Source: Chloroflexota bacterium (GTDB lineage: Bacteria; Chloroflexota; Limnocylindria; Limnocylindrales; CSP1-4). From it: DNA of 64,000 nt. The position numbers and the translations under genes were made by a program. This document shows positions 51,531 through 59,946 of the stretch, one piece after another. Below the pieces are notes generated by a model. It was not told the origin of the DNA. It saw only the letters and a list, made by a program, of their open reading frames with translations, and did no database searches. The stretch spans positions 28,740-92,739 of the forward strand of contig JAJZRG010000002.1 in NCBI GenBank assembly GCA_021802825.1, in the 5' to 3' direction. Within the stretch, counting starts at the first letter, position 1; each line of letters opens with the position of its first letter.

Positions 51531-53900
51531 TCAGCGCCCGGCCGCGGCGTGCAGGGCGGCCATGGCGCGATCGGCCGACGCGCCGGGGTCCGTCAGTACG
51601 ACGCGGTCGAGGAGGGCGGCTGCGATCGAGCGCGCCTGGGGGGCCGACCCGAGGCGCGAGAGCAGGTCGAGGATCGCGGCGCTCGAAGCGTAGAGGCGGT
51701 CGGACGGCACGCTCAGGGTCGCCATGTCCACGCGGTAGATCCGCGCGACGAGCGGCGTGCCGCTGCCGGGCGGCGACTCGATGGTCGTCGCGAGCGAGAT
51801 CCCAGAGGCCCGGGCCAGCCAGTCCACCATCGAGGGCGTGGCCGTGTCGATGCCCGTCACGTACGCAATTGCGGCCGGCCTTGCCAGGGACAGGTTCCGG
51901 GAGATGAGGGAGGCCGTGAACACGAGCGCCCCGTCCTGGCGCGGGTGGCGGTCCATCACCACTAGGTCCGTGACCGGCTGGCGGCTCACGAGAACGCCCA
52001 GCGGCGCGCTCGCCGAGTACGTCCCGATCGTCGCCTGGAGGTGGCGGAGCCGGAATCGACCGCCCAGCACCAAGGCGGTCTCGTTGGCCTGAACCGAGCC
52101 GAACATCACGGTCGAGCCGGCGGGGAGGTTGGCGTCGAGCCAGGACGCCACGTCGTTCGCCAGCGCCAGCCGCGACGTGTTCGACTTCCCGAGCGCCACG
52201 CGCGCCGAGACGGCCCCAAGCGTGCCCAGGGAGAGGACGGCGACGAGGAGCACCGCCAGAACCCGCCCATCACGCATCGCCTCGAGCGCGCGCAAACCCC
52301 TCCCGGGGCCGCGGCGTCCCGCGGCGGCAGCCTCCAGCCAGGCGCCGATCCGTTGCCGCGCGGGGACCGAGGCGAGCAGGGCGCCTGCGCCGCCGCCGGC
52401 GGCGATCGCGATGGCCACGCCCCGGATGGACTTCGACCAGGACGTCGCGATCCCGCCCGAGGCGAGGTGAAGGTCGAGGGCAAGCGCGACGCTGGCGCCG
52501 ACGGCCGCGCCCGCGACCAGCATGGCCCGGTCGTGGCCTCGGAGGCGCTCGGCCACGAGCATCCAGCCGCCGGCCCCGAAGGCCACCAGGATCGCAAGCT
52601 CCGCGATGTCGTTGCGTGGCGGCTCGCCGAGCACGGCGACCAGGAACACCCAGGTCGATCCCGTCGCGAGTGCCGTCAGCAGCTCGACGGGGCGGTCGTT
52701 GCCGCGGACGACGGCGGGCAGCAGCGCGAGGCCGCCAACACCGGCGACCGCGACCGGCCACAGGTCCGAGGCCCAGGCGCGGATCCAGCGGGCGACGTTG
52801 GGGAAGTCGAGGAGCGGCCGGCCCGCCTGCACCTCGGAGCGGGAGAAGGCGACCAGGAAGGCGATCATCCAGGCGGCGGTGAGCACCGTCGCCAGGAGAT
52901 GCGCCACCCGTCGGTCGCCGAGGCGCCGGTCGGCGGCGGCGGTGGCCCGGCGGGCCCGTGCCACCAGGCCCGACGCGGCGACGCCGGGGCCCGTCTCGCG
53001 CGATCCTGCCCCTCCGAGGCCCGCCTCACCAACGCCGGCCTCGCCATCCCCCACCTCGTGCCGGCCGAGCCAGCCGACAGCCAGCAGGGCGGCCCCGAGA
53101 GCCAGCAGCACGACCGCCAGCGGGAGCATCGCGCTCGACGGCAGCCCAAGCGCGAACACCTTGCCCGTTTTGGCCGCATACCAGGCGAACCACCAGGACA
53201 CGAGCGGCACCACGAGCAGCACCACGAGCCCAGCCACGCGCGCGATCCGGTCCGCGGGCCGCCGCGTGGCGATGGCGGCGAAGAACGGGGCCGCCAGCAG
53301 GACGAGCGAGGCCTCCTTGGTCAGGAAGGCCCATGCGAACAGTGTGCCGGCGAGGATTCCGCGACGGACGAGCCCGCTCTCGATCGCGGACCACGCGACG
53401 GCGAGGTAGAGCAGCGCGAGCACGCCCTCGGGCACGTCGAGGCGCGCCGTTCGAGCGAGCCCGAACAGGCCAAGCCAGTCGGCGAGGACCACCACGGTCA
53501 GCAGCGCGGCCAGGCGGCCGAAGCGCAACGCGAACCGAGCCGCGAGCAGCAGGACCCCGGTGGCCGCAACCGCGTTGAGGAGGTAGCCCCAGGTCCAGGC
53601 GTCGAGTCCGAGGGCCACCGCCGGCGCCGCGAACAGCATCGGCCAGAAGGGGGCGTGCGGGAGGAAGGCATCGCCGAAGGCAGTCAGCGGCCCGCGGCCG
53701 GCGAGCGCGTTCTGCCCGATCGCGAGGTACTTCGCCTCGTCGAACGACGGGTACGGATGCGGCAGCAGGAACGAGAGGAGCCCGTAGACGCTGGCGATGG
53801 CAATGACCGCGAGCAGCATCGGCTCGCGGAGCCAGCCACGGCCGGTGTCGGAGGCGTGGCCGCAGCGGTCGGCAGGCGCGGGGGCAGCGGTGACGCTCAC
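51531..53900 (-). CDS. Large polytopic membrane protein, PMT/ArnT-like glycosyltransferase
   Basis: 789 residues from the GTG at 53900 (GAGGG and TATCGA just upstream). Ten or more membrane spans. The first external loop has YPSFDEAKYLAIGQNALAGRG, with the acidic Asp-Glu of PMT/ArnT-type (GT-C) glycosyltransferases, which move sugars from lipid carriers to envelope acceptors. A cytoplasmic insert near ~285-340 is Gly/Glu-rich. The C-terminal ~220 residues form a soluble outside domain (DLVVMDRHPRQDGALVFTASL region). Acceptor and donor are unknown. Confidence 0.78.
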   Translation of the reverse strand: MSVTAAPAPADRCGHASDTGRGWLREPMLLAVIAIASVYGLLSFLLPHPYPSFDEAKYLAIGQNALAGRGPLTAFGDAFLPHAPFWPMLFAAPAVALGLDAWTWGYLLNAVAATGVLLLAARFALRFGRLAALLTVVVLADWLGLFGLARTARLDVPEGVLALLYLAVAWSAIESGLVRRGILAGTLFAWAFLTKEASLVLLAAPFFAAIATRRPADRIARVAGLVVLLVVPLVSWWFAWYAAKTGKVFALGLPSSAMLPLAVVLLALGAALLAVGWLGRHEVGDGEAGVGEAGLGGAGSRETGPGVAASGLVARARRATAAADRRLGDRRVAHLLATVLTAAWMIAFLVAFSRSEVQAGRPLLDFPNVARWIRAWASDLWPVAVAGVGGLALLPAVVRGNDRPVELLTALATGSTWVFLVAVLGEPPRNDIAELAILVAFGAGGWMLVAERLRGHDRAMLVAGAAVGASVALALDLHLASGGIATSWSKSIRGVAIAIAAGGGAGALLASVPARQRIGAWLEAAAAGRRGPGRGLRALEAMRDGRVLAVLLVAVLSLGTLGAVSARVALGKSNTSRLALANDVASWLDANLPAGSTVMFGSVQANETALVLGGRFRLRHLQATIGTYSASAPLGVLVSRQPVTDLVVMDRHPRQDGALVFTASLISRNLSLARPAAIAYVTGIDTATPSMVDWLARASGISLATTIESPPGSGTPLVARIYRVDMATLSVPSDRLYASSAAILDLLSRLGSAPQARSIAAALLDRVVLTDPGASADRAMAALHAAAGR

Positions 53901-54142
53901 GTAACCCTCGATAGGTGTGGGTGGGTGCGAGCGTACAGCGCTCCCGCTCCGATGGCCGGGCGATGGCCCGCTGGGCCAGTGCGGCTCGGCCTCCGGGTCC
54001 CGCGGCCGCCCAAGGTGGACTGCGGCTCGTCGGGGGCGGTCGGTCTCGGGCAGCGTCACGTCTGGCTCCGCGGCCTGCTCGTGGTCCTGGCGTCTGTCGA
54101 CCTCGCGACGCGGTCAGCCCGAGGGAACCGGGCGCGGACTCG

Positions 54143-55591
54143 TCACTTGGTGACCGTGGTCACGACGAGCGCGATCGCAGCGACGCCCATGAGCGCCGTC
54201 GTTACCCAGCCGATGACATTGAGCCAATGCCCGTTCGTCCGGTCGCCCATCACCTTGCGGTTGTTCGCGACGGCCATGACCAGGATCAGGAGCGGCGGCG
54301 CCAGGAGGCCGTTGATGACGGCCGTGATGACCAGGGCGTCGATCGGGTTGATGCCGACGAAGTTGATGACCGCTCCCACCGCCGTTGCGACGGCGATGAC
54401 GGCGTAGAACTGGGGCGCCTCAGCCGGATGCCGGTCGAGCCCGGACTTCCACCCGAACGCCTCCGAGACGCCGTAGGCAGCGGCGCCGGTGAGGACCGGA
54501 ATCGCGAGGACGCCCGCGCCGATGAGCCCCACGGCGAGCAGCGCCGCCGCGGCATCACCGGCAATGGGGCGAAGTGCCTGGGCCGCCTCCGTGGCGGAGC
54601 CGATGTCGGTCTTCCCGTGGACGAACAGGGTCGCCGCGGTGGCCATGATGATGAAGTACGCCACGATCTCGGAGAACACCATGCCGGCCAAGGTGTCCCA
54701 CAGCGCGTACTTGAGCTCCTTGCTCGTGGCTCCCTTGCGCTGCCACAGGCGATGGCGACCCATGCCCACCTCGACTTCGACCTCGTGGCTCGCCTGCCAG
54801 AAGAAGAGGTACGGCGAGACCGTCGTGCCCAGCAGGGCGACGAGCATCGCGATGAACCCGGCGTCGGGGCGGATCGTGGGGAGGAGCGTGCCGCGCAGCA
54901 CGTCGGCGACCTGTGGGCGGGCGAGCAGCGCCGATCCGATGTACGCGACCAGCGCCAGGGTGAGCCACTTGAAGGTGCGCTCGATCAGCGCGTACGAGCC
55001 GAACGCCTGGACCACGAGGATCCCGAGGGCGACGGGAACGACGAAGATGGCCGGGGGGATCGGGACGATCAGCCCGATCGCCGCCGCGACCGCACCGATA
55101 TCGGCGCCGGCGTTGATCGTGTTCGCCGCGACCATCGCCAGGACGGCGGGGTACAGGACGGCCCGCGGGTAGTGCTCACGGAGGACGCCGGCGAGGCCCT
55201 TCCCGCTCACCATCCCGATCTTGGCGCAGATGTACTGGACGGCCGACATCATCGGCAGCATCGCCAGGGTGGTCCACAGGGTCGCGTAGCCGTAGGTCGC
55301 GCCGGCCTGCGCGTAGGTCCCGATGCCCGAGGGATCGTCGTCCGACGCGCCGGTGATGAAGCCCGGTCCAAGGATCGTCAGGGCCCTGCGCAGCGGGTTG
55401 CGCTCGCGCCCCAGCTTCGCCACCAGCGGGTTCGGCGGCCGACGACGCGCAGCCAGTGGCCCCGCGACGATCTCGGTGCCCGGGGCGACGCCGTCCCCCG
55501 TCTCGGCCTCCCTGACCACCAGCTGGGAGTCCGCCCCACGCACGGCGTGTCGCGTGCGGGGTGCTCGCGCAGTTGCGTCCTTCTCTGGCAT
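54143..55591 (-). CDS. Nramp-family divalent cation transporter, paralogue 1
   Basis: 482 residues, eleven spans expected after a ~65-residue N-terminal tail. TM1 has DDDPSGIGTYAQAG in place of the canonical DPGN metal motif, so Asn is replaced by Gly. TM6 has TTVSPYLFFWQ in place of the MPH motif, so the soft-metal Met is lost. This pattern matches Nramp-related branches that carry Mg2+ or other hard cations rather than Mn/Fe. A 15-bp tandem repeat lies upstream. Ion choice is inferred from the motif changes. Confidence 0.85.
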   Translation of the reverse strand: MPEKDATARAPRTRHAVRGADSQLVVREAETGDGVAPGTEIVAGPLAARRRPPNPLVAKLGRERNPLRRALTILGPGFITGASDDDPSGIGTYAQAGATYGYATLWTTLAMLPMMSAVQYICAKIGMVSGKGLAGVLREHYPRAVLYPAVLAMVAANTINAGADIGAVAAAIGLIVPIPPAIFVVPVALGILVVQAFGSYALIERTFKWLTLALVAYIGSALLARPQVADVLRGTLLPTIRPDAGFIAMLVALLGTTVSPYLFFWQASHEVEVEVGMGRHRLWQRKGATSKELKYALWDTLAGMVFSEIVAYFIIMATAATLFVHGKTDIGSATEAAQALRPIAGDAAAALLAVGLIGAGVLAIPVLTGAAAYGVSEAFGWKSGLDRHPAEAPQFYAVIAVATAVGAVINFVGINPIDALVITAVINGLLAPPLLILVMAVANNRKVMGDRTNGHWLNVIGWVTTALMGVAAIALVVTTVTK

Positions 55592-55659
55592 CCCGCGACG
55601 ATGGGGGCGGAGGCATGCCTCGGACGGGTGCTGGGGTGCCCGTTCCTACGCGTTTCCCT

Positions 55660-55689
55660 ATCAACGTTGGCGCGATCAACGGTGGCGCT
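55660..55689 (-). promoter_or_regulatory. 15-bp tandem direct repeat upstream of Nramp paralogue 1
   Basis: Plus-strand units ATCAACGTTGGCGCG and ATCAACGGTGGCGCT (13 of 15 identical) lie side by side; the first contains the palindrome CAACGTTG. About 70 bp before the Nramp start, a good position for a regulator site. Confidence 0.4.
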
Positions 55690-55776
55690 CTCGTCCGGCT
55701 GGCCCCGTGAGGCGATCCGGCCCGCAGCCCCGGCGATGACTGGTGGCCTGCTGGGACCACGGTGTCGCCGCTCCGC

Positions 55777-57243
55777 CTACCGCTGTTTCGATGCTGAGCG
55801 CTGCGCCCCGCCGGCCTCCCAGGCGGCGCGCTCCTGCGGGGTCACGCCGGCGAACGGGTCGTAGTCCGGGTCGAGGGGTTCCTGGAGCGGCCGAAGCGAC
55901 TCCGGGACGTGCGTGAGGTTGACCCGCAGCCGGTACCACAGCGAGGAGCGGCCGCGCATGCCGTCGGTCAGGACATCCGCGGGCTCGAGGTGGGCTGCCG
56001 CCTCGGGATGACGTGCCTTCCAACGCTCGAAGCCGGCCTGAACCTCGGCCTTGGACGCGGCGCGGGCGATCTCGATGACCGGGATGGCCGATCGGCGCCG
56101 CCCGGTCGGCGTCGGACGCGTGCCGGCCCAGTCCTGCGCCAGTCCCGCGTTCCGGTCGCCGGCGGCCACGGCCTTCGCCCGCGCCTCGGCCACCTCGGGC
56201 GGCGGCCCGCCGTCCTTGCCGCGGCCCGCGTACTCCGAATCGGCTCGCCGCTTGCGCGACGGCTGGACGCGCGGCGGCTCGCCCTCCTGCTTCGCGTAGT
56301 TGGGCGGCCACGGAGCGTCGCCCAGACCCTCAGCCTCGTGGCGGGCGGAGAGCTCCAGGAGCGCCTCGAGCGAGCCGACGGCCGCGTCGATCCCGGCACC
56401 GGCGTCACCACGCTCGGCGTAGATCGTGGGCACCGTCGCCAGCGTGAACGCCTCGGGCTCGACCGACGGCACCTCCTCCCAGCGCAGCGGGAACGAGACG
56501 CGCGCATCGGGCAGCGGCCGCACCGAGTACGCCGACGCCACGGTACGGTCCTTGGCGTTCTGGTTGTAGTCGAGGAACACGCCGTGGCGCTCCTCCTTCC
56601 ACCACTTCGAGGTGGCGATCCCGGGCGCGCGCCGCTCGACGTCGCGCGCCAGCGCCAGGGCCGCCCGCCGGACCTCTGGGTAGGTCCAGCGTGGCTCGAT
56701 CCGCACGTTGATGTGGATTCCCCTCGAGCCCGACGTCTTCGGCCAGCCCGCCAGCCCCACGTCGGCCAGCGCCTCGCGAACCACCATCGCCACGTCGCGG
56801 ATCTGGGACCAGGGCACGCCGGGGACGGGGTCGAGGTCAACGCGCAACTCGTCGGGGTGCTCGAGGTCCTCGGCGCGGACCGGGTGCGGGTTGAGGTCCA
56901 GGCAGCCGAGGTTGGCCACCCAGGCCAGACCAGCGGCATCGTCGACGACCACTTCGTCGGCCGTGCGGCCCGACGGGAAGGTCAGCGTCGCGGTGCGGAT
57001 CCAGTCCGGGCGGTTGTCCGGCGCGCGCTTCTGGAAGAACGGCTCCGCCTCGGCGCCGTCCACGAAGCGCTTGAGCGCCATCGGGCGGCCGCGAACCCCC
57101 ACGAGCGCGCCCTCCGCGACGGCGAGGAAGTAGCGCACGAGGTCGAGCTTGGTGTGTCCGGCGCGCGGGAAGTACACCTTGTCCGGGTTGGTGACGGTGA
57201 CCTCGCGGCCGCCGACCTCGAGGACCTCCTTGCGGGGCGCCAT
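55777..57243 (-). CDS. LigD-type DNA polymerase/primase domain protein
   Basis: 488 residues from the ATG at 57243. Residues ~5-300 are a LigD polymerase domain (archaeo-eukaryotic primase fold): EVTVTNPDKVYFP, the catalytic Asp pair in RVDLDPVPG, KTSGSRGIHINV, and DYNQNAKDRTVASAYSVRPL. It adds nucleotides at breaks during NHEJ or gap repair. The C-terminal ~180 residues are charged and partly low-complexity, with a conserved-looking block WYRLRVNLTHVPESLRPL, and have no recognised ligase or phosphoesterase domain. LigC is separate, 12 kb away. Confidence 0.92.
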   Translation of the reverse strand: MAPRKEVLEVGGREVTVTNPDKVYFPRAGHTKLDLVRYFLAVAEGALVGVRGRPMALKRFVDGAEAEPFFQKRAPDNRPDWIRTATLTFPSGRTADEVVVDDAAGLAWVANLGCLDLNPHPVRAEDLEHPDELRVDLDPVPGVPWSQIRDVAMVVREALADVGLAGWPKTSGSRGIHINVRIEPRWTYPEVRRAALALARDVERRAPGIATSKWWKEERHGVFLDYNQNAKDRTVASAYSVRPLPDARVSFPLRWEEVPSVEPEAFTLATVPTIYAERGDAGAGIDAAVGSLEALLELSARHEAEGLGDAPWPPNYAKQEGEPPRVQPSRKRRADSEYAGRGKDGGPPPEVAEARAKAVAAGDRNAGLAQDWAGTRPTPTGRRRSAIPVIEIARAASKAEVQAGFERWKARHPEAAAHLEPADVLTDGMRGRSSLWYRLRVNLTHVPESLRPLQEPLDPDYDPFAGVTPQERAAWEAGGAQRSASKQR

Positions 57244-57580
57244 GCGCCAATGCTCCCACGAAAGGCGATCGTCGTGCAGGGACCAGCCTGGCATGCCAGA
57301 CCTGGCGTCGCCCCGATGCCGATGTGTCGGCTGATAGGCGGCCGCCCCGGGCCTTGCCTTGCCACGCGTAACCCAGCAGGTACCACCGTGCGGCCGAGCC
57401 GCTCATCTTGTTGCCTGCTGGGTTACGCAACTTGCCTGCTGGGTTACGCAACGACCGTCGATCGGGCGTCCGAGCCCTCAGACCGGTCGGAACGCATCCC
57501 GCCCCGCAACGAACCGACACCCGTGTCGCAGAAGTGTTACCTCGCAGGATCCGGGCCGCCCACGCAAGGGCCAGGCAGCG
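57244..57580. other. Intergenic region with repeats, no intact gene
   Basis: Between the LigD-type gene and the SGNH remnant there is no intact gene. The most notable content is the repeat cluster at 57366-57452. The surroundings have irregular codon use and look decayed. Confidence 0.5.
57366..57452. repeat. 21-bp tandem repeat with a facing inverted copy
   Basis: Two identical 21-bp units lie head to tail at 57411-57431 and 57432-57452. A 15-bp inverted copy of their core, GCGTAACCCAGCAGG, is at 57366-57380 and faces CCTGCTGGGTTACGC in each unit. The inverted copy can pair with either unit (35-55 nt loops), a layout seen in REP-like elements and recombination sites. Confidence 0.75.
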
Positions 57581-57760
57581 GCCCAGTGCGGGATCACGGT
57601 CGTCGACACCTCTCGGGTGTTCAGCGGGGCCAATGGCACACGGGACGCGGAGGCCGCGGGCGACCTGCTTTCCGACGAGACGCACCTGACCGGCCAGGGC
57701 GTCGACCGGCTCGTGGGGCTTGTTCGTCGCCTCCGGGCTTGCGCCCGCCCGATAGCGGGC
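57581..57760 (+). pseudogene. Remnant of an SGNH/GDSL hydrolase C-terminus
   Basis: About 48 codons read as the end of an SGNH-hydrolase: VVDTSRVFSGANGTRD, then AAGDLLSDETHLTGQG, which carries the block V Asp-x-x-His catalytic motif, then a closing helix VDRLVGLVRRL. The catalytic Ser and the rest of the fold are absent upstream, where repeats and unrelated sequence occur, and no proper stop follows. I read it as a truncated, decaying gene. Confidence 0.45.
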
Positions 57761-58000
57761 CAGGACGGCAGGCCGCCGACCGCGCGGAGCTGCTGCGGTG
57801 GCTCGGGCGCTCCGGCACCGTTGGCGTCGAGGCCAAGCGCACGGTCGGGACGCTTCCCGCCGGCCTGACACGATGTCGCCCGTCGGTCGTCTTCCAGTCG
57901 GCGGGAGGCTCTGACGCGCGGCCCAAACCACGTGCCGCCGGGACCGCGCCGAGCCACTGGCGAGACCGACCTGCCAAGACAGCGTCCCGGGAGGTTGCAC
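57761..58000. other. Intergenic sequence upstream of the small secreted protein
   Basis: No gene recognised. The last ~20 bp carry the Shine-Dalgarno GGGAGG of the next gene. Confidence 0.45.
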
Positions 58001-58450
58001 ATGCGCCGTCTGTTGGCGCTCCTCGCCGCCAGCGCCATCGTGCTGACGATGATGGTCCCGGTCGCATCCGCTCAGGGAGGCCCGGAGACCACCGGCTGGA
58101 CCGTGCAGTCGGTGACCATCGACAAGATGGGCATCCTGGACATCCGTGGCTACTTCTATTGCCAGAACATGCCTGACGGGATGTGGGTCCACCAAGACGG
58201 GCAGGTCGTCCAGTCCATCGGCCGGAAGACCCTGATCGCGGGCGGCATCGGCGCCGACTACCAGTGCGCCAACGGCCCGACCTTCTTCGACACCCGCGTC
58301 CAGGCCTACAACGGCACCTTCGGGACCGGCTGGGCGACCGTCCAGCTCGGGTCGCGCGTGTGGTGGTGCTGGGATCCCAATGACCAGAACACCTGCGGAG
58401 ATCTCTGGCTCGGCGGGACCGAGGCCTACGTCAAGGTTGTGAAGAAGTAG
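58001..58450 (+). CDS. Small secreted protein, function unknown
   Basis: 149 residues from the ATG at 58001 (GGGAGG nine bases before). Signal peptide ~1-25 (LLALLAASAIVLTMM, cleavage after ASA). The mature ~124-residue domain is rich in Gly, Trp and aromatic residues with four cysteines (FYC, YQC, WWC, NTC), enough for two disulfides: a compact beta-sandwich-like exported domain. No family recognised. It is flanked by decayed sequence and by Nramp paralogue 2 on the other strand. Confidence 0.78.
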   Translation: MRRLLALLAASAIVLTMMVPVASAQGGPETTGWTVQSVTIDKMGILDIRGYFYCQNMPDGMWVHQDGQVVQSIGRKTLIAGGIGADYQCANGPTFFDTRVQAYNGTFGTGWATVQLGSRVWWCWDPNDQNTCGDLWLGGTEAYVKVVKK

Positions 58451-58480
58451 GCGGGGGCCGTCCCCGGCTCTGACCGATGC

Positions 58481-58512
58481 GCCTCGGCCGCCCGCCGTCG
58501 AGCGGCCGAGGC
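58481..58512 (+). terminator. Hairpin between the secreted protein and Nramp paralogue 2
   Basis: Perfect 10-bp stem (58481-58490 with 58503-58512), 12-nt loop, 30 bp past the stop codon. It could end both converging transcripts. Confidence 0.5.
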
Positions 58513-58535
58513 CGCTCACCCCCGACGGATCGACC

Positions 58536-58608
58536 CGGCGCCCCGGGTGCCGCTCGCCCGGAACTCAGGCCGGCGCCCCGGGTGGTGCCGCTCGCCCGGA
58601 CCTCAGGC
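58536..58608. repeat. Imperfect tandem duplication over the Nramp-2 stop codon
   Basis: A ~35-bp segment (58536-58570) is repeated with small changes at 58571-58608, the second unit containing the last codons and stop of Nramp paralogue 2. It looks like a local slippage or recombination duplication. Confidence 0.65.
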
Positions 58609-59943
58609 CGGGGCGGGCAGGAAGCTGGTCACCACCAGGATCACGGACAGCAGGATCAGCAGCCCGGTCGACACCCATCCGATCGTGCGCAGGAACGGGC
58701 CGCTCGCCAGCGGGCCCATCAGCTCCTTGTCGGTCGCGAGGAGCATCACGAACACGAGCACGAACGGCAGGAGCAGCGCGTTGAGCACCTGCGCCGAGAA
58801 CATCACGGTGATCAGCGGCAGCCCCGGGATCATGACGAACAGCGCCGCGAACCCGATGAAGAACGCGAGCAGGCCGTAGAACGCGGGGGCCTCCCGCCAG
58901 TTCCAGTTCACGCCTGTCTCCCAGCCGAACGCCTCGCAGGTGGTGTAGGCGCTCGACATGGGGACCACGCCCAGGCCAAGGAACGACGCGCCCAGCAGCC
59001 CGAACGCGAACAGCGCGGACGCGGCCTGCCCCGCGAGCGGTGCCAGCGCCTGGGCTGCGTCGGCGGCCGTGTTGATCTTGGTGCCCGAGGCGTACAGAGT
59101 CGCTGCGCACGCGACGACGATGAAGCCCGCGATGACGTTGGTGATCAGCGCGCCCGCGAAGACGTCGACGCGGCTTGCCTTGAGGTCCTCGGGCCGCAGG
59201 CCTTTGTCGGCCACGTAGCTCTGGATGAACGCCTGGCCCCAGGGTGTGATGGTCGTGCCGACTGTGCCGACGACCGCCAGCCAGTAGACCGGCGACGACG
59301 AGAGGTGCGGCCCCACCAGGTTGGCCGCGGCCCGGGCCCAGTCGGGGTTCGAGGCGGCGGCCGAGTAGATGTAGGCGCCCGAGACAAGCACGCCGACGCC
59401 GACGAACAGGTACTGCACGCGGCTGTAGGAGCCGAGCGCGATGAACCCGACGACCACGAACGCAGCGACGGCCGCGCTGATCTGCGTTGGCACGCCGAAG
59501 ATCCCGAGCGCCGAGCCGATGCCGGCGAACTCGGCCACGATGGATCCGAGGTTTGCGGTGAGCATCAACAGCGCGGCGAACACAGTCCACCGGACGCCCC
59601 AGCGCTCGCGGATGAGGCTGATCAGCCCCTTGCCGGTCGCGAGGCCGAGCCGTGCGCCCACCTCCTGGGTGAAGAACAGGACGATCTGGCTGGCGAGGAT
59701 CACCCACAGGAGCGTGTAGCCGAAGTTCGCGCCCGCCAGAGAGTAGGTGGTGATGCCGCCCGCGTCGTTGTCGGCGAAGCCCGAGACCAGCCCAGGCCCG
59801 AGGACCGCGAGCGCCGCGATCAGCCGGACGCGCCAGTGCGGCAGTCGCGGGAACGGGCGGACGACCCGCGGACGACCCCGGCGCTGGCTTCGCCCGACCG
59901 TGTCCGCGGGCCGCGGCTCGGAGCGATGGGGGAGCCCGACCAC
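58603..59943 (-). CDS. Nramp-family transporter, paralogue 2, paired with MgtE-like protein
   Basis: 446 residues, GTG start 4 bp after the PRC/MgtE_N/CBS gene. Eleven spans expected. TM1 reads GFADNDAGGITTYSLAG, DAGG in place of DPGN; TM6 reads TTITPWGQAF, TPW in place of MPH. Both metal motifs are altered and the Met is lost, as in Nramp-related magnesium transporters. Tight coupling to a protein built from the Mg-sensing domains of MgtE supports Mg2+ as cargo. The two together would make a transporter with a separate cytoplasmic regulator. Confidence 0.85.
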   Translation of the reverse strand: MVGLPHRSEPRPADTVGRSQRRGRPRVVRPFPRLPHWRVRLIAALAVLGPGLVSGFADNDAGGITTYSLAGANFGYTLLWVILASQIVLFFTQEVGARLGLATGKGLISLIRERWGVRWTVFAALLMLTANLGSIVAEFAGIGSALGIFGVPTQISAAVAAFVVVGFIALGSYSRVQYLFVGVGVLVSGAYIYSAAASNPDWARAAANLVGPHLSSSPVYWLAVVGTVGTTITPWGQAFIQSYVADKGLRPEDLKASRVDVFAGALITNVIAGFIVVACAATLYASGTKINTAADAAQALAPLAGQAASALFAFGLLGASFLGLGVVPMSSAYTTCEAFGWETGVNWNWREAPAFYGLLAFFIGFAALFVMIPGLPLITVMFSAQVLNALLLPFVLVFVMLLATDKELMGPLASGPFLRTIGWVSTGLLILLSVILVVTSFLPAPA

Positions 59944-59946
59944 GCC

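Noticed and set aside
51531..54407. Plus-strand frames opposite the PMT-like protein and Nramp paralogue 1
   Set aside because: They lie antisense to genes with clear membrane topology and motifs, and have the Arg/Gly/Glu/His bias of shadow frames.
57411..57452. CRISPR-like direct repeats
   Set aside because: Only two units, directly adjacent with no spacers, and no cas genes nearby.
57776..57870. Possible IS110-type transposase fragment (ELLRWLGRSGTVGVE region)
   Set aside because: Similarity is too short and gapped to support a call; no inverted ends or second domain are visible.
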